The notes below the pieces were generated by a model. It ran no database searches. It had not been told where the DNA came from and worked only from the letters and a program-made list of their open reading frames with translations. From the NCBI RefSeq assembly GCF_001673155.1, contig NZ_LZLE01000018.1, positions 1-40,416 on the forward strand: a DNA stretch of 40,416 nucleotides, read 5' to 3'. Source of the stretch: Mycobacterium sp. 1423905.2 (GTDB lineage: Bacteria; Actinomycetota; Actinomycetes; Mycobacteriales; Mycobacteriaceae). Below are positions 28,083 through 35,679 of the stretch, in pieces (position 1 is the stretch's first letter; every line of letters begins with the position of its first letter). The position numbers and the translations under genes were made by a program.

Positions 28083-29173
28083 CAGTGTTGTCCTAGATCG
28101 TGGTCCAGCACCTCGGGCGAGGGTGTCAAGCGGCGGCGGGTGTCGATGGCGATGACCTGCCAGTCGACTCGGGCGTAATCGTCGAACTTGCGGCGTGCTC
28201 GCTCCCGCGCCTTTTCCGGTGCGCCGTGGTGAACCCCTTGCGGCGCATGGGATATAAGCCCGGGCGGCATCGGGATGCCGTAGAGCGAGCCACCGTGGAA
28301 AAACGCGATCTCGTCGTAATCGACGTTGCGGTGATACCAAGGGGTGCGTTCGGTGCCGGGCAGGCCTTCGGCGGGCTTGGGCAGGAAGTTCATCACATAG
28401 ACCCCGGTAGCCTGCATGAACAGATGCACCGTGGGTGGCAGGTGGACGCTGTCGGAGGTGACGACGTTGTAATCGGCGATGTTGAAGGTGAACGCGAAGT
28501 TGTCACCGCGCCACCCTTCGACGTCGATCGGATGATGTTGATAAAACAGCGATGTCGGACCACCCTCGTGTATCAACCGCACCTCGTACTCGTCGCGGCC
28601 ATCGTCGTCGAGGGGAGTCGGTTCCGGGATGGTGACTTGCGACGGGTCGAACGGGAAGTGCCGGCCCAGCGGGCCGGGCGGCGGGACCCGGAACTCGTCG
28701 GAGGACTCGACCATGAGCAGGGTGGTTTGTTGTTCGGGAACCTGTCGCCAGGTGCACGCCTTGGGCAGGTAAACCCAGTCGCCCTCGCCGTAGCGCAGCG
28801 AGCCGAACTCGGTTTCCAGCAGTCCAGCGCCCTGGTGCACGAAGCACAGCAGGTCGCCGTCGACGTGACGGACGTGCCACGGCATCGGTTCACCGCGGCG
28901 GCTCAGCGACACGCGGCAGTCGGCGTTACTGAACAGCAGTAGCGGTCCACCGGTGGCGTCGGTGGCATCGGTGGGTTTGAGTTCGCCGGCCAGCACGTCG
29001 ACGGGTCGCAGCGTCCCGACCGATCGGTAGGCGGTGGGGTCGTGTCGGCGGTAGAGGTTGGCGGTCCGTCCGGTAAAGCCGCCGCGGCCCAGCTCGTCGT
29101 CCTTGAGACCGTCGAGGTCGGCATGCAGCCGCCGCGGTGTTCTGCCTTTGCGCAGGTGGACGAAGGATTCCAT
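28082..29173 (-). CDS. Homogentisate 1,2-dioxygenase-like cupin
   Basis: The 363-residue protein has the bicupin architecture of homogentisate 1,2-dioxygenase: an N-terminal cupin around HVRHVDGDLLCFVHQGAG (residues 100-117) and EGDWVYLPKACTWRQ, and a C-terminal cupin with TPWYHRNVDYDEIAFFHGG. His281 and Glu288 look like iron ligands, and the third is probably one of the histidines in ISHAPQGVHHG (309-316). It is shorter than typical homogentisate dioxygenases (about 430 residues), and no fumarylacetoacetase or maleylacetoacetate isomerase is nearby, so the substrate may be another gentisate- or homogentisate-like diol. The ATG at 29173 has GGAG nearby. It is the first gene of the leftward operon. 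Confidence 0.82.
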   Translation of the reverse strand: MESFVHLRKGRTPRRLHADLDGLKDDELGRGGFTGRTANLYRRHDPTAYRSVGTLRPVDVLAGELKPTDATDATGGPLLLFSNADCRVSLSRRGEPMPWHVRHVDGDLLCFVHQGAGLLETEFGSLRYGEGDWVYLPKACTWRQVPEQQTTLLMVESSDEFRVPPPGPLGRHFPFDPSQVTIPEPTPLDDDGRDEYEVRLIHEGGPTSLFYQHHPIDVEGWRGDNFAFTFNIADYNVVTSDSVHLPPTVHLFMQATGVYVMNFLPKPAEGLPGTERTPWYHRNVDYDEIAFFHGGSLYGIPMPPGLISHAPQGVHHGAPEKARERARRKFDDYARVDWQVIAIDTRRRLTPSPEVLDHDLGQH

Positions 29174-29202
29174 GCTCGCTCCAAGTGCCGGCCGGTGAGA
29201 TC

Positions 29203-29228
29203 AACTAAAAGTGACATTAGTTTCACTT
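29203..29228 (-). promoter_or_regulatory. Two interleaved palindromes over the dioxygenase operon promoter
   Basis: AACTAA (29203-29208) pairs with TTAGTT (29217-29222), and AAGTGA (29209-29214) pairs with TCACTT (29223-29228). The order is A-B-CA-A'-B', two overlapping 6-8-6 palindromes shifted by 6 bp. On the minus strand TAATGT (29219-29214) fits a mycobacterial TANNNT -10 box, with TTGTGC (29243-29238) 18 bp upstream as a weak -35. The palindromes therefore cover the -10 box, as expected for a repressor operator. The TetR encoded in the operon is the natural candidate. Confidence 0.55.
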
Positions 29229-29266
29229 CTGTATGGCGCACAAGGGTTGGCGGTACTGCCCGCGGA

Positions 29267-30238
29267 TCAGTCCCGGATGCGCAACACGACTTTGCCTTTT
29301 GCGCTGCGGTTCTCCAGCGACGCGATCGCGGCAGCGGCTTGGTCCAACGGATAGACCACGGGTTCGGGCGGGGAAAGCTTGCCGGAGCTGAGCAACTCCT
29401 CCAATGCGGCCCACTGCTCGGTCAGCGCACCGGGGTGCGTTCCGGTCCACGCTCCCCAGCCAACACCGACGACATCAATGTTGTTGAGCAGCAGACGATT
29501 TACCTTGACGGTGGGAATTTCGCCACCGGTGAAGCCGACGACGAGCAGTCGACCGCCGGGCGCGAGCGAGCGCAGCGAATCGGTGAACCGGTCACCGCCG
29601 ACCGGGTCCACCACGATGTCGACCCCTCGGCCACTGGTCAACTCCTTGACCGTGTCTTTGAATCCGTCGGCCAGTACCACGTCGGTGGCCCCCGCCGCGG
29701 TGGCGATGTCTCCCTTTTCCTCGGTGCTCACCACGGCGATGACGCGCGACGCGCCCAGCACGGAGGCCAGTCGCAATGCCGAGGTACCGATGCCACCGGC
29801 CGCGCCATGGACCAGCACCGCCTCACCGGCGCGCAATCGGCCCCGCTCGGTCAGCGCGAAGTACACGGTCAGGTCGTTGAACAGCACCCCGGCGCCCGCC
29901 TCGAAGCTGACATTGTCGGGCAGCTTGAAGGTGCGGTCCGGTGCGAGAATTGCAACCTCGGCCATGCCGCCGGTGAGCATGGTCAGCCCGACTACCCGGT
30001 CCCCGGGTCGCACGTGCGAGTCGTCCGGTGCCGAGCGGACCACTCCGGCGATCTCGGCGCCCAGCACAAACGGCGGGTCGGGCCGGTACTGATAGAGCCC
30101 GCGGGTGAGCAGCGCATCGGGGAAGGCGACCCCGGCCGCCTGCACCTCGACGACGACACCGTCGCCACTGGGTTCGTCAACCTCGGTCACCTCGACCGCG
30201 TCTGGACCATCGAGCCGAGTCACCCGTGCCGCGCGCAT
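29267..30238 (-). CDS. fadB4: FadB4, quinone-oxidoreductase-type MDR dehydrogenase/reductase
   Basis: This is a zinc-free medium-chain dehydrogenase/reductase of 323 residues, nearly identical in layout and length to FadB4 (Rv3141) of M. tuberculosis as I recall it. The NADPH-binding loop VLVHGAAGGIGTSALRLA-type motif lies near residues 143-160, and the quinone-reductase signature is around FNDLTVYFALTERGRLRAGE. GGAGGT (30247-30242) precedes ATG 30238. Despite the fadB symbol it is not a typical hydroxyacyl-CoA dehydrogenase by sequence; the substrate is unproven. It lies 37 bp after the related MDR gene, so the two probably form one transcript. Confidence 0.92.
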   Translation of the reverse strand: MRAARVTRLDGPDAVEVTEVDEPSGDGVVVEVQAAGVAFPDALLTRGLYQYRPDPPFVLGAEIAGVVRSAPDDSHVRPGDRVVGLTMLTGGMAEVAILAPDRTFKLPDNVSFEAGAGVLFNDLTVYFALTERGRLRAGEAVLVHGAAGGIGTSALRLASVLGASRVIAVVSTEEKGDIATAAGATDVVLADGFKDTVKELTSGRGVDIVVDPVGGDRFTDSLRSLAPGGRLLVVGFTGGEIPTVKVNRLLLNNIDVVGVGWGAWTGTHPGALTEQWAALEELLSSGKLSPPEPVVYPLDQAAAAIASLENRSAKGKVVLRIRD

Positions 30239-30275
30239 GCCACCTCCGTTGTCGAGAAACCCCGGTCGCCTCAAT

Positions 30276-31274
30276 CTAGAACCCGTCGGCGACCCGCACC
30301 ACAGCACGCCCGGTGAAGGCGCCTTCGCGTAGTTGGTCGAGCACGCCGACAACGTCCTTCACGTCGACCTCCGTGGTGATCTCGGCCAAATGGCGGGGCC
30401 GCAGCGAGTCACCCAGACGTGCCCACAACTCGCGTCGCGGACCGATGGGTAGCTGAACCGAGTCCATGCCCAACAAGGCAATGCCACGCAGAATGAATGG
30501 CATCACCGTGGTGTGCAGGGCCGGGCCGCCGGTCAACCCGCTGGCGGCTACCGCGCCGCGGTAATCGATGGCGCTGAGCACGGCGGCGAGGGTGGCCCCG
30601 CCGACGCAATCCACCGCGCCGGCCCAGCGGGTCTTGGCCAGCGGCCGCGGCTTGGCGTCGGGGTCGGCGGGCAGCCGACCGATAACCTCTGCCGCGCCAA
30701 GCTGTTTCAAGCGTTCCGCGGCCTCGGTCTTGCCCGTGGACGCCACCACCTGATAGCCGGCGCCGGCCAACAAGTCCACGCTGACCGTGCCGACCCCACC
30801 GGAGGCGCCGGTCACGACGACCGGGCCGGCGTCGGGCCGTACGCCCCAGTCGATCAGAGCCTGCACGCTCATCGCCGCGGTGAAACCGGCCGTACCGATG
30901 GCCGCACCTTCCCGCGGGTCCAGCGCGCCCAGCGCTACCACCTGGTCGGCGGGTAGTCGGGCGTATTCGGCGTAACCGCCGTGATGGCCCGTCCCGATTT
31001 GATACCCGTGGGCCAAGACGTGGTCACCGACCGCGAACTCCGGTGACTGGGACTCGACCACCTCACCGGTGAGGTCGATGCCCGGCACCACCGGATAGTT
31101 GCGCACGACGCCGCCGCCGGCGGTCAACGCCAGTGCGTCTTTGAAGTTGGCACTGGAATACAGCACCCGGATTGTCACCTCGCCGGGCGGGAGATCCGAG
31201 CGGTTCAGGTTCTCGACCGACGCGGTGATCCGGTCCTCGTCTTGGCGCGCCACCAGCGCACGAAACGTATCCAT
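30276..31274 (-). CDS. YhdH/YhfP-type MDR oxidoreductase (acrylyl-CoA-reductase-like)
   Basis: The 332 residues from ATG 31274 (MDTFRALVARQ) show the YhdH/YhfP pattern: LYSSANFKDALALTAGGGVVR, then PGIDLTGEVVES, a nucleotide-binding VVTGASGGVGTVSVDLLA and the distinctive MPFILRGIALLGMDSVQLP. E. coli YhdH (AcuI) reduces acrylyl-CoA with NADPH, so a small-enoyl-CoA reductase role is plausible here. No catalytic zinc ligands are seen. Its start codon is only 23 bp from the divergent aldo/keto reductase start. An upstream ATG at 31313 would overlap that gene and is less likely. Confidence 0.9.
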   Translation of the reverse strand: MDTFRALVARQDEDRITASVENLNRSDLPPGEVTIRVLYSSANFKDALALTAGGGVVRNYPVVPGIDLTGEVVESQSPEFAVGDHVLAHGYQIGTGHHGGYAEYARLPADQVVALGALDPREGAAIGTAGFTAAMSVQALIDWGVRPDAGPVVVTGASGGVGTVSVDLLAGAGYQVVASTGKTEAAERLKQLGAAEVIGRLPADPDAKPRPLAKTRWAGAVDCVGGATLAAVLSAIDYRGAVAASGLTGGPALHTTVMPFILRGIALLGMDSVQLPIGPRRELWARLGDSLRPRHLAEITTEVDVKDVVGVLDQLREGAFTGRAVVRVADGF

Positions 31275-31285
31275 GCCTCCGACGC

Positions 31286-31291
31286 TAACCT
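31286..31291 (+). promoter_or_regulatory. Possible -10 box for a leaderless aldo/keto reductase transcript
   Basis: TAACCT fits the mycobacterial TANNNT -10 consensus. It ends 6 nt before the ATG at 31298, the spacing expected when transcription begins at the start codon. There is no Shine-Dalgarno sequence in front of this ATG, which agrees with a leaderless mRNA. A single hexamer match is weak evidence on its own. Confidence 0.4.
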
Positions 31292-31297
31292 CATGCC

Positions 31298-32155
31298 ATG
31301 GATTCCTTCGCACTCGGTCGCTTCACCGTCGCCCGTATCGGCTTCGGCGCAATGCAATTGCCCGGCCCGGGCGTCTTCGGGCCACCCCGGGATCGTGACG
31401 AGGCGCTGGCCGTGCTGCGTCGGGCGGTCGAACTCGGGGTGAACCACATCGACACCGCCCAGTTCTACGGGCCCGACGTGGCTAACGAACTCATCCGCGA
31501 GGCGCTGCACCCGTACCCACACGACTTGGCGTTGGTGAGCAAGGTGGGCGGGCGCCGTGATGACGGGGGAGCCTGGCTGCCGATCGTCGATCCCGACGAC
31601 TTGCGCCGCGACCTCGAAGCCAACTTGCAGACGCTCGGTGTGGACCAGTTGGCGGCGGTGAACCTGCGCCTGATGGACAGCGAGGGGCCGGATCAGCGCT
31701 TCGACGATCTGCTGGCAGTGATGATCAACGCCCGCGACGAGGGGTTGATCGGTGCCATCGGGCTCAGCGAAGTGACTCGCGACCACCTCCTGCACGCTCT
31801 CGAGCAGACCGAAATCGCTTGTGTGCAAAACGCTTTCAACCTCGTCGACCGGTCCTCGGCCCCGGTGCTACAGGAGTGCAGCGCGCGCGGTATCGCCTTC
31901 GTCCCGTTCTTCCCACTCGGGTCGGCGTTCGGAGAGACCAATCCGGTGCTGGGCAACGAGGTTGTTCAGCGCACGGCCGCCCAGCTGGGCCGTACGCCCG
32001 CCCAGGTCGCGTTGGCGTGGACATTGGGCGTGGCGCCCAATGTCCTGCTGATCCCGGGAACGTCGTCGGTCAGACACCTCGAGGAGAACATGGCGGTCGC
32101 CGATATCAAACTCGACGACGACACCCGCGAGCAGCTCAACGCCGTCGCGGCCTGA
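31298..32155 (+). CDS. Aldo/keto reductase with substituted catalytic histidine
   Basis: The protein is a 285-residue TIM-barrel aldo/keto reductase. Three of the four catalytic residues are clear: Asp52 and Tyr57 (HIDTAQFYGPD) and Lys82 (LVSKVGGR). The usual His falls at Asn122 in AAVNLRLMD. NADPH contacts are seen in LIPGTSSVRHLEENM near residues 251-265. Loss of the His may alter substrate range or slow carbonyl reduction. The stop overlaps the GNAT start (TGATG), and the downstream genes make acetoin, so reduction of diacetyl, acetoin or a similar ketone is possible but unproven. Confidence 0.9.
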   Translation: MDSFALGRFTVARIGFGAMQLPGPGVFGPPRDRDEALAVLRRAVELGVNHIDTAQFYGPDVANELIREALHPYPHDLALVSKVGGRRDDGGAWLPIVDPDDLRRDLEANLQTLGVDQLAAVNLRLMDSEGPDQRFDDLLAVMINARDEGLIGAIGLSEVTRDHLLHALEQTEIACVQNAFNLVDRSSAPVLQECSARGIAFVPFFPLGSAFGETNPVLGNEVVQRTAAQLGRTPAQVALAWTLGVAPNVLLIPGTSSVRHLEENMAVADIKLDDDTREQLNAVAA

Positions 32156-32676
32156 TGCTGGTCCGTGCGGCCGTCGGTGACGATGCGGCCGCCTGCGTCG
32201 CGATCTACCGTCCGTATGTGTTGGACACCGTCATCAGCTTCGAGACGCAGGTGCCGACGGTCGAGACCATGGCGGCCCGCATCGCCGCCGCTGGGGAAAC
32301 GCACGAGTGGTTGGTCCTCGAACACGACGGGGTGGTGGTGGGTTACGCCTACGCGCAGCAGTTCAACCCGCGCGCCGCATACCGGTGGTCGGTGGAGACG
32401 AGCGTGTACCTGGCGCAGCACCGCTTGCGCGCCGGCGGTGGACGAATGCTGTACGCCGAATTGCTACCGCGGCTCGCCGAACGCGGCTACCGGCGCGCGT
32501 TCGCCGGCATCGCGCAGCCCAACCCGGCGAGCAACAAATTTCACGAGGCCTTCGGGTTCTGGCCGGCCGGGCTCTACCGTCGGGTTGGGTGGAAAAGCGG
32601 TGCTTGGCACGACGTGCAGTGGTGGCAGCTGGACCTCATGAACGACGAGGTCGACCCGCCTCCGGACCTCGCGTGA
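32155..32676 (+). CDS. GNAT acetyltransferase, phosphinothricin-acetyltransferase type
   Basis: The 173-residue protein matches the PAT/YncA branch of GNAT enzymes: an N-terminal IYRPYVLDTVISFETQVPT, VGYAYAQQFNPRAAYRWSVE near residues 61-80, the acetyl-CoA loop LRAGGGRMLYAEL (usual Q/RxxGxG/A region) near 92-102, and PNPASNKFHEAFGFWPAGLYR near 122-143. Such enzymes N-acetylate small amines such as phosphinothricin or methionine sulfoximine. ATG 32155 overlaps the reductase stop. Its place in this operon may be detoxification or simple hitch-hiking; nothing ties it to acetoin metabolism. Confidence 0.9.
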   Translation: MLVRAAVGDDAAACVAIYRPYVLDTVISFETQVPTVETMAARIAAAGETHEWLVLEHDGVVVGYAYAQQFNPRAAYRWSVETSVYLAQHRLRAGGGRMLYAELLPRLAERGYRRAFAGIAQPNPASNKFHEAFGFWPAGLYRRVGWKSGAWHDVQWWQLDLMNDEVDPPPDLA

Positions 32677-32690
32677 CGACCCGGGTAGCA

Positions 32691-32696
32691 AAGGAG
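32691..32696 (+). promoter_or_regulatory. Ribosome binding site fixing a TTG start for acetolactate decarboxylase
   Basis: AAGGAG lies 7 nt before the TTG at 32704. No ATG or GTG in frame is better placed, so the gene is read from TTG. Confidence 0.7.
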
Positions 32697-32703
32697 ACTC
32701 CAA

Positions 32704-33471
32704 TTGCCGGCCTTTGACGAGCTGAGCGGGATGCGCCGCTGGGCTCATGCGATCCTCGACCATCACGGACGCGAGATCTACCAGACCTCGACCATGGGCG
32801 CGCTGCTCAACGGGGTGTACGAGGGAGATCTCACCATCCGAGAGTTGTTGCGCCATGGCAATTTCGGGCTCGGTACCTTCAACCGCCTCGACGGTGAAAT
32901 GCTGGTGCTAGACGGCGTCTGTTATCAATTGCGCAGCGACGGCAGCGCCACCAAGGCCGATCTCGAGGAACGCACCCCGTTCGCCGCGGTGACCTGGTTC
33001 CAGCCGGACCGCATCATCGACGTGCCCCGGCCGTGCGACCGCGCCGAACTGAAATCACTGATCGACCACGCCTTGGACAGTACGAACCTCATGGTGGCCG
33101 TGCGGATCACCGGGCTGTTCCGTTCCCTTCGCACCCGCACGGTCACTGAACAGCACCCGCCGTACCGGCCGTTCACCGAAGCGACCCAGGACCAACAAGA
33201 GGTGACGTTCACCGACGTGCACGGCACCCTGGCCGGATTCCGGATGCCCGACTACGAACAGGGCATCTCGGTGGCCGGCTACCACTCACACTTCATCGAC
33301 GACGAGCGCCGTCATGGCGGGCACACGCTGGACTACGAATTGGTGCGCGGGACGGTCGAAGTCGCCGTGCGCTCGGAGTTGCATCTCAGCTTGCAGCGGA
33401 CGCCGGGTTTCCTGAGCGCCGACTTGGACAAGGGCGACGTGGACGATCAGATCCGGCGGACAGAGGGATGA
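32704..33471 (+). CDS. budA: Alpha-acetolactate decarboxylase
   Basis: This enzyme decarboxylates 2-acetolactate to acetoin. The 255 residues from TTG 32704 include the zinc-binding triad His194, His196 and His207 in [19 protein letters not shown], with the same spacing as characterised decarboxylases. [18 protein letters not shown] near residues 28-45 and [20 protein letters not shown] near 52-71 match the conserved N-terminal part. It sits 4 bp before the acetolactate synthase gene, the arrangement of the Bacillus alsSD operon with the order swapped. No signal peptide is present. I know of no counterpart in M. tuberculosis. Confidence 0.93.
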   Translation: MPAFDELSGMRRWAHAILDHHGREIYQTSTMGALLNGVYEGDLTIRELLRHGNFGLGTFNRLDGEMLVLDGVCYQLRSDGSATKADLEERTPFAAVTWFQPDRIIDVPRPCDRAELKSLIDHALDSTNLMVAVRITGLFRSLRTRTVTEQHPPYRPFTEATQDQQEVTFTDVHGTLAGFRMPDYEQGISVAGYHSHFIDDERRHGGHTLDYELVRGTVEVAVRSELHLSLQRTPGFLSADLDKGDVDDQIRRTEG

Positions 33472-33475
33472 GGCA

Positions 33476-35146
33476 ATGACTGGCGATGCGGTTCGATCGG
33501 CGCAGCGGGTGGTAGAGACATTGAGCGCCTATGGAATTCGACATGTCTTCGGTGTCCCGGGCGCCAAGATCGACGCAATTTTCGACGCGCTGCTCGACAG
33601 CGACATCGAGTTGGTGGTATGCCGCCACGAACAGAACGCCGCCTTCATGGCGGCCGCGGTGGGCCGGCTGACCGGCACGCCGGGAATCGCGCTGGTCACC
33701 TCGGGCCCGGGCACCACCAACCTGGCGACCGGTCTGGTCACTGCTACCACCGAGCAGGACCCGATGGTGGCGATCTGCGGTGCGGTGGCGCGCGCCGATC
33801 GGCTCAAGCGCACGCATCAATCGATGGAAACGGTTGCGGCACTGAAGCCTTTCACCAAGTTCACCGGCGAGGTCACCGACCCCGACAACGTGCCGGAAGC
33901 GGTGGCCAACGCAATTCGCGCTGCCACCACGGTGCCGCGCGGTGCGGCCGCGGTGGTGCTACCCGCCGACGTGTCCAGCGCGTCGACGACAGCGGCCATC
34001 GTCCGGCCCACACCCGTGACCCGGCTCGGCGCGGCCCCGTCGGCGTCCATCGAGCAAGCGGCGCTGATGATCCGCGGCGCACGCAATCCGGTGTTATTCG
34101 TCGGCATCCGGGCCGGCGACCCGGCGCCGTGTGCGGCGTTGCGTGACTTGCTGGCCGCCACCGACCTGCCCGTGGTCGAGACCTTCCAAGCTGCCGGTGT
34201 GGTGTCCCGTGACCTGGAGGACCACTTCGTCGGTCGCGTCGGTTTGTTCCGAAACCAACCGGGCGACATCCTCATTGGGCAGGCGGACGTGTTGGTGACG
34301 GTCGGTTTCGACCCGGTCGAGTACGACCCTGGGCTGTGGAACACCGATCCGAGCCGGACCATCATTCATGTCGATGAGGTGCCGGCCGACCTGGACAACA
34401 ACTATCAGCCGAGCTTGGAATTGCGCGGCGACATCGCCGCGACCCTGGCCGAGTTCACGCGACTGCTCTCCGGTCTGCGGTTGCCCGAGCCCGCCAGTTC
34501 AGCCGTCGCCGAACAGCGCGAGGCACTACGCCGAATCGACGACGAGGCAAGAAGCCATGCCCAAGGTGACGGGGGGCTGAATCCGGCGGCCATCGTGCTC
34601 AAAGTCCGGGAAGTCATCGACGACGACGCCACCATCGCCTGCGACGTCGGGTCGCACTACATCTACATGGCGCGGCACTTCCGGGTTTATCAGCCGCGCC
34701 GGCTGCTGTTTTCCGATGGGCAGCAGACGCTGGGAGTCGCGCTGCCCTGGGCCATGGCGGCGGCGCTGGTGCGCCCGGGCGGCCAAGTGGTGTCGATCTC
34801 CGGCGACGGCGGATTCCTGTTCAGTGCACAAGAATTGGAGACCGCGACCCGGCTCGGGCTGAGCCTCACCCACATCATCCTGCGCGACAACGCCTACGAC
34901 ATGGTGGCATTTCAAGAGCTGCTCAAATACGGCCGCAAATCCGGTGTGACGCTCGGCGACTACGACATCACCCAGTACGCCGGCGCGTTCGGAGCCAACG
35001 GAATTCGCGCGGACACGATGGAGGAGTTCACCGGCTCGCTCGAGCGGTCGCTGACCGCACCGGGCGTGACCATCATCGACGTGCCGGTCGACTACAGCCG
35101 AAACACCGAACTGTTCCAGGAACTACACGACGGGGTGGTCGACTGA
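33476..35146 (+). CDS. alsS: Catabolic acetolactate synthase
   Basis: The 556-residue ThDP enzyme condenses two pyruvates to 2-acetolactate. Glu52 ([11 protein letters not shown]) is the ThDP-activating residue. [18 protein letters not shown] near residues 442-459, with [10 protein letters not shown], forms the ThDP/metal site. The segment [20 protein letters not shown], then [10 protein letters not shown], is characteristic of the FAD-independent AlsS type and differs from anabolic IlvB. With budA 4 bp upstream it makes a pyruvate-to-acetoin module. No regulatory subunit gene (ilvN type) is adjacent. It ends one base from the convergent DoxX-like pseudogene. Confidence 0.93.
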   Translation: MTGDAVRSAQRVVETLSAYGIRHVFGVPGAKIDAIFDALLDSDIELVVCRHEQNAAFMAAAVGRLTGTPGIALVTSGPGTTNLATGLVTATTEQDPMVAICGAVARADRLKRTHQSMETVAALKPFTKFTGEVTDPDNVPEAVANAIRAATTVPRGAAAVVLPADVSSASTTAAIVRPTPVTRLGAAPSASIEQAALMIRGARNPVLFVGIRAGDPAPCAALRDLLAATDLPVVETFQAAGVVSRDLEDHFVGRVGLFRNQPGDILIGQADVLVTVGFDPVEYDPGLWNTDPSRTIIHVDEVPADLDNNYQPSLELRGDIAATLAEFTRLLSGLRLPEPASSAVAEQREALRRIDDEARSHAQGDGGLNPAAIVLKVREVIDDDATIACDVGSHYIYMARHFRVYQPRRLLFSDGQQTLGVALPWAMAAALVRPGGQVVSISGDGGFLFSAQELETATRLGLSLTHIILRDNAYDMVAFQELLKYGRKSGVTLGDYDITQYAGAFGANGIRADTMEEFTGSLERSLTAPGVTIIDVPVDYSRNTELFQELHDGVVD

Positions 35147-35147
35147 C

Positions 35148-35561
35148 TCACCCGGTACTTAGCCGCCGAGACGGCGGCCGCAGAGCCCAGGAGCTGAAAG
35201 TGAGAATGAGGAAGAACACCGGCCCGGCCGACGTGCGTATCGGGTCGCCGACCGCGAGGTGAGACACGACGGCGCCGGTGTAGACGATGATTGCTCCGGC
35301 GTACGCCCAATACTTGAGCCGCGGAAAGCCTGGAGCGAGCAACGCCAGCCCGCCCAGCGCGTACCAAACACCTAGCAGCACATCGAAATAGCTGGGATAT
35401 CCGAGATGCTGCATCATGTCACGCTACGGGCTGCGCAGAATGCCCCACGTTCCGCCAAAGAGCATCTCGGACGCCAACACGACAGTCGTCACCCAATATG
35501 CGACGAGCTGACGGCGGGCACATGGGGTGGTTGTCGGCTTGGTCGGCGCGGGAGCGGTCAT
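35148..35561 (-). pseudogene. DoxX-like membrane protein gene interrupted by an in-frame TAG
   Basis: From ATG 35561 the frame reads MTAPAPTKPTTTPCARRQ, then the first membrane segment VAYWVTTVVLASEMLFGGTW and ILRSP. It then hits TAG at 35426-35424 and continues in the same frame as RDMMQHLGYPSYFDVLLGVW to the stop at 35148. Ignoring the TAG, 137 codons give a complete four-helix DoxX-like protein with the diagnostic HLGYP and AHL-type (SHLAVGD) motifs. The downstream part alone (89 residues from ATG 35417) lacks the first helix and a ribosome binding site. A nonsense mutation or a sequencing error explains this best; restart at 35417 is possible. Confidence 0.75.
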
Positions 35562-35661
35562 GTCGATGTCCTTCTCGATGAGTGGGGCGTAGCCGTCATC
35601 TACTCGACCGATGGCGGCCGCGAAATGTGACCGCGACAGCTCGCCTGCCTCGCCGGGATGA

Positions 35662-35679
35662 ATGTACCATCTGGTACAT
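35662..35679 (+). promoter_or_regulatory. Perfect palindrome over the SRPBCC start codon, probable TetR operator
   Basis: ATGTACC (35662-35668) and GGTACAT (35673-35679) are exact inverted repeats around ATCT. The second arm contains the first two bases of the ATG at 35678. TACCAT (35665-35670) inside the palindrome fits the TANNNT -10 box and ends 7 nt before that ATG, so the transcript may be leaderless with the operator covering both the -10 box and the start point. The TetR regulator encoded as the second gene of this pair is the natural ligand. Confidence 0.65.
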
